Shown here piece after piece: positions 1-7,932 of a stretch of 64,000 bases of DNA (the stretch's first letter is position 1; each line of letters begins with the position of its first letter). The notes beneath the pieces were generated by a model. It saw only the letters and a list, made by a program, of their open reading frames with translations. It was not told the DNA's origin and did no database searches. Location: positions 962,821 to 1,026,820 of the forward strand of contig NZ_STGC01000002.1 of NCBI RefSeq assembly GCF_005222805.1, in the 5' to 3' direction. Source of the DNA: Devosia sp. FKR38. GTDB taxonomy: Bacteria; Pseudomonadota; Alphaproteobacteria; Rhizobiales; Devosiaceae. The translations under genes were made by a program, and so were the position numbers.

Positions 1-87
1 GCCCAAGTGGGCCGCCAGTGGGGTGGCGTTGCGCGTGACGATGCGGTTGATCATCACGGCCGGGCTGATGCCCAGGGCGTTGCTCAT
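1..87 (-). CDS. Partial CDS, N-terminus only, unknown function
   Basis: An ATG at 87 preceded by AGGGAG opens a frame that stays open for 29 codons and leaves the window at position 1. The visible residues begin MSNALGISPAVMINRIVTRN and match no family I can name. It lies 20 bp downstream of the small putative motility protein on the same strand, so the two are probably co-transcribed. Product and length cannot be judged from this fragment. Confidence 0.5.
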   Translation of the reverse strand, partial: MSNALGISPAVMINRIVTRNATPLAAHLG

Positions 88-107
88 TGATGCGCTCCCT
101 TTAAGGG

Positions 108-290
108 TCAGGCGCGCTTGTCCACCTGGGTGCCCTGTCCGGGCAGGGGCGGCGACAGCGCGGCCTGCGTCAGCGTGGTCAGCAGTTCGTTCTGCATCTC
201 ATTGGCCTTTTTGAACACCGCGATCTGGACGCTGTTCTGCGTCTTCATGGTGTTCATGGCCAGCATCTGCGTGGAGAGGTCGGCATTCAT
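108..290 (-). CDS. Small YjfB-like putative motility protein
   Basis: This 60-residue protein starts at 290 behind an excellent AGGAGG site. The central segment, QNSVQIAVFKKANEMQNELL, resembles the short helical YjfB family of putative motility proteins, which have a similar N-terminal helix, a VxKKA-type core and a Pro/Gly-rich tail. Assignment is from sequence resemblance only; no flagellar genes are visible because the window starts just downstream. It heads a minus-strand unit with the truncated gene at the window edge. Confidence 0.55.
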   Translation of the reverse strand: MNADLSTQMLAMNTMKTQNSVQIAVFKKANEMQNELLTTLTQAALSPPLPGQGTQVDKRA

Positions 291-528
291 GTCGGACCTC
301 CTTGTTGCTTGATGTCCATTTTCCGAGGCTAAGGGTCAGCCGTAAACAAAGCCTTCCGCCCCTGTGACAGTTTGATGGAAATACCACCCACTGCGTCGCG
401 CCGGCACTGGCAGCGTTAATCCATAGCTAAGCCTGAACCAATCCAATCGCGCTTGCCGTGGCTTTTTCACTGATCCCTTACGTTTGTCGGGTGATGTGGG
501 CATAGACGAGAGGTCGGACCCTAGCCCC

Positions 529-1692
529 ATGATCTTGCAGGATATGTTCATCGCCATCATGCAGGGCACCGGCGTTCTGGCGCTGATGGCAATCCTGTTC
601 GGCGTTGTTGAACGGCAGGACTGGCCACGCGGTGTGCGCTCGGTGGTCCAGGGGTTGGTCTTTGGCCTGGGCGCTGTCGCCGCGATCATGGCGCCCACCC
701 ATATCGGCGGCGGCGTGATGGTGGATCCGCGCGGCATTGTCATTGGTTTTGCTGCCGCCTTCGGCGGCTGGCCGGCCGCCCTGGTGGCCGTGCTCATGGG
801 CGGGGCCTATCGCGTGTGGCTGGGCGGCTCGGGCGCGCTGCCGGGCGCTATTGGCATGGTCGCAGCGGCTCTGCTGGGCCTGGGCTGGCGCTATGGCCTG
901 CGACCGAAAACCGCCGTAAAGGCGCGGCACCTGTTGGTGCTGGGGCTGGTGGTGTCCTGTTATGTGCTCACCGGCGCGATCATGGGCTATGCCAGCGTCT
1001 GGTCGCTGCTGACCCAGGTTGGCCCCTATGTGGTGATGGCATCAGTGCTGGGCGCGGTGGTGCTGGGCCTGTTTGTCGAGCGCGAGCTGGCGCAGATTCT
1101 GCGCGAGCAGGAGTGGAAGACCAGCGCGCTCACCGATTCCCTGACCGCACTGCCCAACCGTCGCGCCTTTGAACGTGGCATCAAGGGCCTGCGTCATCCC
1201 GATCAGCTGGCCGCATTGGTCATCATCGATCTCGATCACTTCAAGACCGTCAACGACACCTTTGGCCATGCGGCGGGTGACCATGTGTTGCAGCAGGTGT
1301 CACGCACACTGCGCGCCAGCCTGCGCACCCGCGATCTGCTGTCGCGGCTGGGCGGCGAGGAGCTGGCGGTGCTGCTGCCCGACACCTCTCTGGCTGTAAC
1401 CCAGCAGGTGGCCGAGCGCCTGCGCCAGGCCATTGACGGAATGGCCATCGGCTGGGAGGGGCAATCAATCCACATCAGCGCCAGCTTTGGCGTCGCCCTG
1501 GCCAAGGGCGATACATCGTCCGCGGAGCTGTTCGCCCAGGCTGATGCGGCGCTCTACGCTGCCAAGCACGCCGGCCGCAACCGCGTGGTGTTCGCCGACG
1601 ATTGGCTCGATCCGGCCGCCGAAGAGATCGTATTGGCGCTCGACAGGGCGCAGATGGCGCTGGACCATCCGGCGCCGCCCCGCGCCGCCTGA
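529..1692 (+). CDS. Membrane-anchored diguanylate cyclase (5TMR_LYT-like plus GGDEF)
   Basis: Predicted c-di-GMP synthase of 387 residues. The N-terminal half (about residues 1-185) is a run of hydrophobic helices rich in Gly/Ala resembling the 5TMR_LYT sensor of LytS/YhcK-type proteins. The GGDEF domain follows, with DSLTALPNRRAF near 203, the metal/substrate motif DLDHFKTVND near 234 and the signature GGEEL at 275-279. An RxxD inhibitory site (RTRD) sits exactly five residues before the signature, so product feedback is likely. The fifth signature residue is Leu rather than Phe, a tolerated but less common variant. The frame can be extended to a TTG at 484; I chose the ATG at 529, and an ATG at 544 is also possible. 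It is monocistronic and convergent with the adenosyltransferase gene. Confidence 0.85.
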   Translation: MILQDMFIAIMQGTGVLALMAILFGVVERQDWPRGVRSVVQGLVFGLGAVAAIMAPTHIGGGVMVDPRGIVIGFAAAFGGWPAALVAVLMGGAYRVWLGGSGALPGAIGMVAAALLGLGWRYGLRPKTAVKARHLLVLGLVVSCYVLTGAIMGYASVWSLLTQVGPYVVMASVLGAVVLGLFVERELAQILREQEWKTSALTDSLTALPNRRAFERGIKGLRHPDQLAALVIIDLDHFKTVNDTFGHAAGDHVLQQVSRTLRASLRTRDLLSRLGGEELAVLLPDTSLAVTQQVAERLRQAIDGMAIGWEGQSIHISASFGVALAKGDTSSAELFAQADAALYAAKHAGRNRVVFADDWLDPAAEEIVLALDRAQMALDHPAPPRAA

Positions 1693-1708
1693 GGCGCGTC
1701 CGACCAGA

Positions 1709-2308
1709 CTATCCGTCGCGTTTGCGCTGATCGCCATTGCCGCCGGGTACCCAGAGCACGTCACGGCTGCCATTTCCATTGGCCACCCGCGAGAGCACGA
1801 ACAACAGGTCCGACAGGCGATTGAGATAGCGGATGGCTTCGGGATTGGTATCGGGCTCAGCGGCCGCCAGTTCGACGGTGATGCGTTCGGCCCGACGGGT
1901 AACGGTGCGCGCCAGATGCAGCGTTGCCGCCAGCGGCGAGCCGCCCGGCAGCACGAAACTGGTCAGCGGCTCCAGGCTGGCGTTGTATTGATCGATAGCG
2001 GCCTCGAGAGCTGCGGTCTGAACGGCCCGGACCCGCAGCGACGGATACTCGGCGGCCGGATCATCGGCGCCAGGCGTCGCCAGGTCCGAGCCGACATCGA
2101 ACAGATCGTTCTGGATGCGGCTGAGCAGCATGTCGATGCGCGGCATGCCGGACGAATGCAGACGGGCCTGGCCGAGGCAGGCATTGGCCTCATCCACCGT
2201 GCCATAGGCTTCCACCCGCAGATCATATTTGGGCCGGCGCGGACCCCGCACCAGGCCGGTGGTGCCGTCGTCGCCGGTCTTGGTATAGATGACGTTGAGC
2301 TTGACCAT
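1709..2308 (-). CDS. Corrinoid adenosyltransferase, PduO type
   Basis: Transfers the 5'-deoxyadenosyl group of ATP to cob(I)alamin, giving adenosylcobalamin. The 199-residue protein has the family landmarks: an N-terminal ATP-binding segment YTKTGDDGTTGL, RIQNDLFDVGSDLA in the middle, LPGGSPLAATLHLARTVTRR, and the C-terminal RYLNRLSDLLFVLSR helix. The open frame extends 46 codons upstream into the neighbouring gene, but the ATG at 2308 (MVKLNVIYTKTG) gives the normal length and N-terminus. It lies 8 bp behind the HIG1-type gene on the same strand, a common Hyphomicrobiales pairing. Cobaltochelatase genes cobS and cobT are about 41 kb away in this window. Confidence 0.92.
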   Translation of the reverse strand: MVKLNVIYTKTGDDGTTGLVRGPRRPKYDLRVEAYGTVDEANACLGQARLHSSGMPRIDMLLSRIQNDLFDVGSDLATPGADDPAAEYPSLRVRAVQTAALEAAIDQYNASLEPLTSFVLPGGSPLAATLHLARTVTRRAERITVELAAAEPDTNPEAIRYLNRLSDLLFVLSRVANGNGSRDVLWVPGGNGDQRKRDG

Positions 2309-2316
2309 GGTGCCGT

Positions 2317-2517
2317 TCAGCCCTGCCGTCCGCCGAACAGGAACAGCGCGGCCAGCAGCAGCGCCAGGGCAATGGCCTGCCCCATCACGCGCAGCCGCAT
2401 CAGGCGCTGACTGGTGTTGCCTGGGCCGGCCTTGAGCATGTTCCACAGGCCCATGCCCAGAACGATGACCACGAAGAGCATCGCAAGCGCGATGGCGATG
2501 TTGAGCGCTGTTTGCAT
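2317..2517 (-). CDS. Twin-transmembrane HIG1-domain protein
   Basis: A 66-residue inner-membrane protein with two helices (about residues 5-28 and 46-62) joined by a basic loop. The loop contains SQRLMRLRVMGQ, which fits the HIG1 signature Q-x3-R-x-R-x3-Q. In mitochondria, HIG1 proteins such as Rcf1 modulate cytochrome oxidase assembly and supercomplexes; in bacteria the role is inferred rather than shown. The gene immediately precedes the adenosyltransferase, probably as one transcript. Length and topology match the bacterial twin-transmembrane family. Confidence 0.85.
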   Translation of the reverse strand: MQTALNIAIALAMLFVVIVLGMGLWNMLKAGPGNTSQRLMRLRVMGQAIALALLLAALFLFGGRQG

Positions 2518-2523
2518 TGAGTC

Positions 2524-3429
2524 CTACCGAAAGGGTGCCTTGCCGTTGATATACGTTTCGAGACCCTCGGCAAGGGCATCATAGATCGCACGAATCCGAT
2601 GTGAGGTGAACAATTCCCTGTGAGTGGTGAGCCAGACGTCCAGCGGCGGGATCTTGAGATCGATCGGCAAGGCCACCATGCCGGGGGTGCTGGCCACCAG
2701 TTTGGCCTGGCCAAAGCCGATGCCGAGCCCGGCCACCATGAGGGCCCATAGATGGGGCTGCGAATCGGAACGCAGTTGGAAATTGTCGCGCGTCAGGGGG
2801 AAGCCGAGGCTGCGGGCATGGGTTTCGATGGCGTCCGAGCGGTCAAAGCCGATCAGGTCGTGGTCGTAGAGGTCAGTGATTTGGCGGGGCGTGCCGCGCC
2901 GGGCGAGATAGTCGGCATGGGCGGCCGGGATGATCTCGATGGCGCCGAGGCGGCGCGTCACCAGTTCGAGCTGGGTGGGGCGGAACATGCGGATCGCGAT
3001 GTCGGCTTCGCGCAGCAGCAGGTTTTCGGCGGAATCCGATGGCACGATCTCGACGGCAATGCGCGGATAGCGCTGGCGGATCGGCAGCAGCAGCTGCGGC
3101 AGCACGTGGTTGGAGATCATCTCGCTGGCCGTGATGCGCACCGTGCCGCCAAAATCATCCAGCGCCCCTTGGGCGACGATGGCCGCCTCGGCCAGCAGCG
3201 CCTGGGCGCGGGACACCGAGTCAAACAGCCGCAGCGCCGTGGCATTGGGCTTGAGGCCGGTGAGGCTCCGTTCAAACAGCGGCAGGCCCAGATCGGCCTC
3301 GAGCGTTTCGACATGGCGGCCCACCGTCGGCTGACTGATGCCCAGTTCCCGCGCCGCGCCGGACAGCGATCCATTGGCGACAACGGCGGCAAAGCTGCGC
3401 CACAGGGCCCAATCCGGCTCTCTATTCAT
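2524..3429 (-). CDS. LysR-family transcriptional regulator
   Basis: A 301-residue LysR regulator. The N-terminal winged helix-turn-helix (about residues 8-66) has the usual AARELGISQPTVGRHVETLE recognition segment, and a periplasmic-binding-like effector domain fills the rest. The open frame runs upstream to 4203, but that part lies antisense to the reductase gene; the ATG at 3429 gives the canonical N-terminus and length. It is divergent from the NAD(P)-binding protein starting at 3517, so the 87-bp gap probably holds its operator and it likely controls that gene as well as itself. Confidence 0.9.
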   Translation of the reverse strand: MNREPDWALWRSFAAVVANGSLSGAARELGISQPTVGRHVETLEADLGLPLFERSLTGLKPNATALRLFDSVSRAQALLAEAAIVAQGALDDFGGTVRITASEMISNHVLPQLLLPIRQRYPRIAVEIVPSDSAENLLLREADIAIRMFRPTQLELVTRRLGAIEIIPAAHADYLARRGTPRQITDLYDHDLIGFDRSDAIETHARSLGFPLTRDNFQLRSDSQPHLWALMVAGLGIGFGQAKLVASTPGMVALPIDLKIPPLDVWLTTHRELFTSHRIRAIYDALAEGLETYINGKAPFR

Positions 3430-3516
3430 AATTGAATGCCCGCTGTTCGATTTACGGCAATCGCACCACGACAATGAATGGCGCATGCTGGTGGTCAAGA
3501 CAAGTGGAGAGCCAAA

Positions 3517-4464
3517 ATGACCAAAGGCACTGTGACGATACTGGGGATCAACGGCCATATCGGCCATCACGCGGCGCGGGCGTTCCTCGCGGCCGGCTAC
3601 AGCGTCATCGGCATGGGGCGCAGCAATCGCCATCCGATCAGCGGCGTGCGCTTTGTGCCCGGCGATGCGGCGAGCCTGGACGATCTCAAGGCTGCCATTG
3701 CGCCGGCCGATATCGTGGTCAATGCGCTCAACCTGCCCTATGACAAATGGGACAAGGGCCGGGCCGAGGCGCAGTTGGCCACAGTGATCGCTGCCATGGG
3801 CGAGGGCGGCAAGACGCTGATGTTCCCGGGCAATATCTACAATTATGCCGCCACGGACCGGTGGATCACGCCACAGACGCCGCAAAACCCGCAGACGCCG
3901 CGCGGCGCCATCCGCGTGCGGCAGGAAGAGATGCTGGCCGCCGCCAGCCGGGCGGGCAAGTTCCAGACCATCATCCTGCGCGCCGGCGATTTCTATGCGC
4001 CAGCCAATGTGGGCGACTGGTTCGACCAGGCCATGCTGACCGATATCGGCAAGGGCAAGATCCACCACCTGGCTGCGCTCGATCTCAGCCATGCCTGGGC
4101 CTACCTGCCCGATCTCGGCCGGGCCTTTGCCGTGCTGGGTGACAAACGCGCTGAACTGGGGGCTTTCGAGACCTTCCACTTCGCCGGGCATTATGTGACA
4201 CATGGCACGATGATGGAGGCCATCCAGACCGCCTGGCCAAAGCCGCTGCAGGTGACGCCCGTGCCATGGCTGCTGCTGCAGGCCGTGGGCCTGGTCAATG
4301 GCGTGCTGCGCGAGATCGTCAAGATGCGCTATCTGTGGAACAACCCGATGGAACTGGTCGATCCGCGGCTCGATGCCCTGCTCGGTCCCGATTTCGCGAC
4401 GCCGTTTCCTGCGGCCATCGCCCAGGTGGTTGGGCCGCTGGCAAAAGCGCAGGCGGCGGCCTAG
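3517..4464 (+). CDS. NAD(P)-dependent epimerase/dehydratase-like (atypical SDR) protein
   Basis: A 315-residue Rossmann-fold protein. The N-terminus has a beta-strand followed by GINGHIGHHAARAF, a dinucleotide-binding loop of the extended/atypical SDR type. A YxxxK active site is not clear, as in NmrA-like and atypical members, so catalysis is uncertain. The ATG at 3517 follows GGAGAG; the frame opens earlier at 3478 but that start lacks a site. It is divergent from the LysR gene, the usual regulator/target arrangement, and its stop overlaps the stop of the convergent GluQRS gene by 4 bp. The substrate cannot be predicted. Confidence 0.8.
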   Translation: MTKGTVTILGINGHIGHHAARAFLAAGYSVIGMGRSNRHPISGVRFVPGDAASLDDLKAAIAPADIVVNALNLPYDKWDKGRAEAQLATVIAAMGEGGKTLMFPGNIYNYAATDRWITPQTPQNPQTPRGAIRVRQEEMLAAASRAGKFQTIILRAGDFYAPANVGDWFDQAMLTDIGKGKIHHLAALDLSHAWAYLPDLGRAFAVLGDKRAELGAFETFHFAGHYVTHGTMMEAIQTAWPKPLQVTPVPWLLLQAVGLVNGVLREIVKMRYLWNNPMELVDPRLDALLGPDFATPFPAAIAQVVGPLAKAQAAA

Positions 4465-5324
4465 TTCTCCAGCCCCACGGCGCGACGCACATCATCCGGC
4501 GTCCATCCGGCTTCACGAAGGCTCGCCAGCGATGGCGAGCCTTTCGATTTCGCCAGCTTGCGGCCATCGGCATCCAGGATCAGGCGGTGGAAGTGATAGA
4601 TGGGGGAACTCAGGCCCAGCAGCATCTGCAGCAGCGCGTGGATATCGGTGGCCGCCTCCATGTCGCGGCCGCGCGTGACATGGGTGATGCCCTGCGCTGC
4701 GTCGTCGACGACAACGCTGAGGTGATAGCTGGTGGGCGTGCCCTTGCGCTGCAGCACCACATCGCCCCAGCGCTGGGGGCGGGCATGGCGGATTTGCGGT
4801 CGGTCGGTGATGAGGGGGCCCAGCACGGTATAGGTCAGCATGCCGACCCGCGCCATGGCCGCGCTGGTGTCGAGGCGGAACTGCACGGGGTCACCGCGCT
4901 CCAGCCGCTCGATCTGTTCGCCGCGATGCAGATGCCGGCAACTGCCCGGATAGAGCGGCGCCCCGTCCGGGTCGGTCTCGGTGGCGAGGGCAGCAATTTC
5001 GGTGCGGCTGCAAAAGCAGGGATAGAGCAGGTGCTGGTCGCGCAGCGCATTGCCGGCCGCGGCATAAGTGTCCATGCGCTGCGACTGGTGCATCACGGGC
5101 TCGGGCCAGTCGAGCCCCAGCCAATGTAGGTCCTGCGCGATGGCTTCGGTAAATTCGGGTTTACAGCGTTCGGTGTCGATGTCTTCGATGCGCAGCAAGG
5201 CGGTGCCGCCCAGCCGCGCGGCGGCCTGCCAGGTCACCAGCGCCGAATAGGCGTGGCCGAGGTGCAGCCGGCCATTGGGGCTGGGGGCAAAACGCAGGAC
5301 AGGACGGGACGGATCGTATGGCAC
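4461..5324 (-). CDS. gluQ: Glutamyl-Q tRNA(Asp) synthetase
   Basis: A truncated glutamyl-tRNA synthetase paralogue that glutamylates the queuosine base of tRNA(Asp). It has the class I signatures FAPSPNGRLHLGH (HIGH region) near the start and KLAKSKGS (KMSKS equivalent) near the end, and lacks the anticodon-binding domain, which gives about 287 residues. The zinc-site region CFCSRTE...YPGSC is retained. I chose the GTG at 5324, which puts the catalytic motif at the usual distance from the start; a GTG at 5360 would add 12 residues and overlap the divergent glycosylase start. Start uncertainty is real because neither has a strong ribosome site. Confidence 0.9.
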   Translation of the reverse strand: MPYDPSRPVLRFAPSPNGRLHLGHAYSALVTWQAAARLGGTALLRIEDIDTERCKPEFTEAIAQDLHWLGLDWPEPVMHQSQRMDTYAAAGNALRDQHLLYPCFCSRTEIAALATETDPDGAPLYPGSCRHLHRGEQIERLERGDPVQFRLDTSAAMARVGMLTYTVLGPLITDRPQIRHARPQRWGDVVLQRKGTPTSYHLSVVVDDAAQGITHVTRGRDMEAATDIHALLQMLLGLSSPIYHFHRLILDADGRKLAKSKGSPSLASLREAGWTPDDVRRAVGLEN

Positions 5325-5338
5325 AGCCGGGTGATAAC

Positions 5339-5998
5339 ATGAGGCCGATGGTGTCGTCACGACGGCTCGACAGTGTTGCGGCCATTGCCGAGGCTCTCGA
5401 TCATCTCGTGGCGCTCGATCCTCGTCTCGCGCCAGTGCGGGCCGTGGCGGGCGACGTCGCGCCCCGCATCACCGAGCCTGGCTTTGCCGGCATTGCCAAG
5501 GTGATCTGCGGTCAGCAGGTGTCGGTGGCCAGCGCCAGCGCCATCTGGTCGCGCTTTGCGGCGCTGGACGGCGCGCTCGATCCCTTGCGCTATCTCGACC
5601 TCAGCGAGGAAGCAGTGCGCAGCGTGGGCTTTTCGGGCAGCAAATACCGCACCGTGCGGGCGATCGCCGAGGCCATGGCCAATGGCACGCTGGACTTTGC
5701 GCATCTCGAAACCCTGCCGGTCACCGATGCTGTGGCCTATCTGGTGGCCCACAAGGGCATCGGCCCCTGGACGGCGGAGGTCTATCTCATGTTCTGCGCC
5801 GGGCACCCCGATGTGTTCCCGGCCGGCGATCTGGCCCTGCTCAAGGCGGTTGCGCATGGGCTCGGGCTTGACGCCCGTCCGACGATCAAGGACATGATCG
5901 GCCTCGCCACCGCCTGGGCGCCGCATCGTTCGGCCGCCGCCCTGCTGTTCTGGCGCTATTTCGCTGTCCTGCGCGACAAGGAAGGAATTGCCCTTTGA
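5339..5998 (+). CDS. DNA-3-methyladenine glycosylase II (AlkA-like HhH-GPD)
   Basis: A base-excision repair glycosylase for alkylated purines, about 219 residues. The HhH-GPD region is clear: helix-hairpin-helix KGIGPWTAEVYLMF followed by the catalytic aspartate in FPAGDLALLKA. KVICGQQVSVASA near residue 55 is the conserved N-lobe helix of the family. In-frame starts lie at 5318, 5339 and 5348; 5339 is chosen because it avoids overlapping the divergent GluQRS start. The stop codon is shared with the TTG start of the next gene (TTGA), so the two are translationally coupled. Confidence 0.88.
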   Translation: MRPMVSSRRLDSVAAIAEALDHLVALDPRLAPVRAVAGDVAPRITEPGFAGIAKVICGQQVSVASASAIWSRFAALDGALDPLRYLDLSEEAVRSVGFSGSKYRTVRAIAEAMANGTLDFAHLETLPVTDAVAYLVAHKGIGPWTAEVYLMFCAGHPDVFPAGDLALLKAVAHGLGLDARPTIKDMIGLATAWAPHRSAAALLFWRYFAVLRDKEGIAL

Positions 5999-6660
5999 CC
6001 AAGCTCTCCGGCCCCATGCTGCCACCCCGTTCGGGCGGCCTGCCGCAACAGGCCGTCGTGCTGCTGCATGGCTATGGTTCGGATGGCAATGATCTGATCG
6101 GGCTGGCGCCGCATTGGCAGGATGTGCTGCCCGATGCGGTGTTCATTGCGCCCAATGGTCCGGATGCCTGCAAGCAGTTCGCCGCGGGCTATCAGTGGTT
6201 CGATGTCAGCTTCGACGCGGACCAACTGGCCAAGCGCCAGCTGGGCGTGATCGGGGCGGCGCCGGTGCTCGTCGAGTTTCTGGGCGATCTGTGGAGCCAG
6301 ACCGGCATTGCGCCGGCGCAGACGCTGCTGGTCGGCTTCAGCCAGGGCGCGATGATGGCGCTGCATGTCGGCCTGGCGCTGCCCAAGGGGCAGCAGCTGA
6401 TGGGCATCATCGGCTTTTCCGGCGCCTTCCTGCCGCCCGAGGGCTTTGGCCAGGACGCGCTGGCGCGCCCGCCGGTGTGCCTGGTGCATGGGGACAGCGA
6501 TGGCGTGGTTGATCCGGCCCATAGCGCTGAGGCCGATGCGGCGCTGCGGGCGGCGGGGGTGGATGTGCACTATCACGTCAGCCCCGGCGTCGGGCATGGC
6601 ATTGCCCCCGACGGGCTGGCCTATGCGACGGCCTTCATCGCCGGTCTGCCGCAAAAATAA
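5995..6660 (+). CDS. Phospholipase/carboxylesterase (alpha/beta hydrolase)
   Basis: A 221-residue alpha/beta hydrolase of the phospholipase/carboxylesterase (LypLA/EstB) family, likely a cytoplasmic esterase. Visible features are the oxyanion-side LLHGYGSDGNDL, the nucleophile elbow GFSQG, the acid segment HGDSDGVVDP and the catalytic histidine in GVGHGI. Translation starts at TTG 5995, overlapping the glycosylase stop by 4 bp and preceded by AAGGAA. The pair forms an operon, though no functional link is apparent. The natural substrate is unknown. Confidence 0.88.
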   Translation: MTKLSGPMLPPRSGGLPQQAVVLLHGYGSDGNDLIGLAPHWQDVLPDAVFIAPNGPDACKQFAAGYQWFDVSFDADQLAKRQLGVIGAAPVLVEFLGDLWSQTGIAPAQTLLVGFSQGAMMALHVGLALPKGQQLMGIIGFSGAFLPPEGFGQDALARPPVCLVHGDSDGVVDPAHSAEADAALRAAGVDVHYHVSPGVGHGIAPDGLAYATAFIAGLPQK

Positions 6661-6749
6661 CACTTCCTCCCCCGCTTCACAGCCCTGACACAAAGGGCCT
6701 AGTATAAAGGGGATATGGACTTACTCGATTCCCTTTTCGGGAGACTCAA

Positions 6750-7307
6750 GTGACCATTCACGTGTCGCCTGAGGCCTGTCCCGCTCTGGTTCTGAACGCC
6801 GACTTCCGGCCGCTCAGTTACTATCCGTTGTCGTTGTGGTCCTGGCAGGACGCGATCAAGGCGGTGTGCCTGGACCGGGTCAATATCGTCAGCCTGTACG
6901 ACACGGTGATCCACTCCCCCAGTTTCGAGATGCGCCTGCCCAGCGTGGTCTCGCTGCGCGATTATGTGAAGCCGGCCCGCCATCCGGCCTTCACGCGCTT
7001 CAACGTGTTCCTGCGCGACCGGTTCCAGTGCCAATATTGCGGCTCGCGCGATGATCTGACCTTTGATCACGTCATTCCGCGTTCCAAGGGTGGCCAGACC
7101 ACCTGGGAAAACGTGGTGGCCGCCTGTGCGCCGTGCAATCTGAAAAAAGCCAACAGGATGCCCAGCGAGATCAAGATGTTCCCGCATCAGGCGCCCTATC
7201 ACCCCACGGTGCATGATCTGCACAACAATGGCCGCGCCTTCCCGCCCAACCATCTGCACCAGAGCTGGCTCGATTATCTCTATTGGGACATCGAACTCGA
7301 GCCGTAA
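6750..7307 (+). CDS. HNH endonuclease family protein
   Basis: A 185-residue HNH protein. The nuclease core is CQYCG, then FDHVIPRSKGG, the downstream WENVVAAC asparagine, and a second zinc knuckle CAPCN, so both zinc pairs and the H-N-H residues are present. The N-terminal 75 residues are a conserved extension seen in the widespread alphaproteobacterial form, whose role is not defined; housekeeping DNA metabolism is more likely than restriction because no methylase is nearby. It starts at GTG 6750 after GGGAGAC. It sits just upstream of the parDE promoter. Confidence 0.85.
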   Translation: MTIHVSPEACPALVLNADFRPLSYYPLSLWSWQDAIKAVCLDRVNIVSLYDTVIHSPSFEMRLPSVVSLRDYVKPARHPAFTRFNVFLRDRFQCQYCGSRDDLTFDHVIPRSKGGQTTWENVVAACAPCNLKKANRMPSEIKMFPHQAPYHPTVHDLHNNGRAFPPNHLHQSWLDYLYWDIELEP

Positions 7308-7318
7308 TGATGGTGGCC

Positions 7319-7351
7319 TTGCGACAGCCGTGACCAATAACTATTATTGGT
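7319..7351 (+). promoter_or_regulatory. parDE promoter with overlapping palindromic operator
   Basis: A -35 TTGCGA (7319-7324) and a -10 TATTAT (7342-7347) are separated by 17 bp. A palindrome with 8-bp arms, ACCAATAA-cta-TTATTGGT (7333-7351), covers the -10. This is the expected layout for autorepression by a ParD-type ribbon-helix-helix antitoxin alone or with ParE. The start codon of parD lies 21 bp downstream, with GGAGG between. Confidence 0.75.
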
Positions 7352-7372
7352 TGGTAAGCAGGAGGCCGACAC

Positions 7373-7636
7373 ATGGCGATCAGTGCGGAACTGGGTGAGG
7401 CCCTCGAACAGGCCGTCAATGAGCTGGTGGCCACGGGCCGCTATCATTCCAAAAGCGAAGTGCTGCGCGAAGGCGTCCGCCTGGTGCAGGAGCGTGAAGC
7501 GCGGTTCCGGGAGCTCGAAGCTAAGCTTCAGGCCGGCCAGGACGATGTCAATGCGGGGCGGGTCCATCCGGCCGATGAGGTCTTTGACCGGATCAGGAGC
7601 CGGATCAAGGATGCAGGTGCCAAGAAGGCCTCGTGA
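7373..7636 (+). CDS. parD: ParD-family antitoxin
   Basis: An 87-residue antitoxin. The N-terminal half (SAELGEALEQAVNELV...SKSEVLREGVRLVQE) is the ribbon-helix-helix DNA-binding and dimerisation domain; the charged C-terminal half is the usual flexible region that wraps and neutralises ParE. An AGGAGG-like site precedes the ATG. It overlaps the toxin gene at TGATG, giving coupled translation, and is preceded by a promoter with a palindromic operator. It is chromosomal and not visibly part of a plasmid or phage. Confidence 0.92.
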   Translation: MAISAELGEALEQAVNELVATGRYHSKSEVLREGVRLVQEREARFRELEAKLQAGQDDVNAGRVHPADEVFDRIRSRIKDAGAKKAS

Positions 7637-7932
7637 TGCGCGTCGAGCTGACGGCGCTGGCGGAGCGGGATCTGCTGGACATTGCGCTCTATATCGCTGC
7701 CGACAATCCGGCCCGTGCCCTGAGCTTTGTTGATGAGTTGCAGGCGGCCTGTGAGGGCCTGGCAAGCCAGGCGCTGCGCTTTCCGGTGATGGCTGGCTTT
7801 GAAGCCAGTGCCATCCGACGGCGCGTATATGGCCGCTATGGAATCTTCTACACCATTGGCGTCGACCGGGTGCAGATCCTGCGCGTGATCTCGGCGGCCA
7901 TGGATATCGAGTCAGTCCTCGAGGGCGACTAG
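7636..7932 (+). CDS. parE: ParE/RelE-superfamily toxin
   Basis: A 98-residue toxin of the ParE branch, whose studied members poison DNA gyrase. Family features are the N-terminal LTALAERDLLDIALYIAADN helix region, PARALSFVDEL, and the C-terminal RRVYGRYGIFYTI beta segment. The ATG at 7636 overlaps the parD stop; a GTG 3 bp upstream is also in frame. Its stop is interlocked with that of convergent dsbB (shared CTAG), so the locus is tightly packed and looks intact. Confidence 0.9.
   Translation: MRVELTALAERDLLDIALYIAADNPARALSFVDELQAACEGLASQALRFPVMAGFEASAIRRRVYGRYGIFYTIGVDRVQILRVISAAMDIESVLEGD

Noticed and set aside
3430..4203. N-terminal extension of the LysR frame
   Set aside because: It would be antisense to the reductase gene and displaces the canonical LysR N-terminus.
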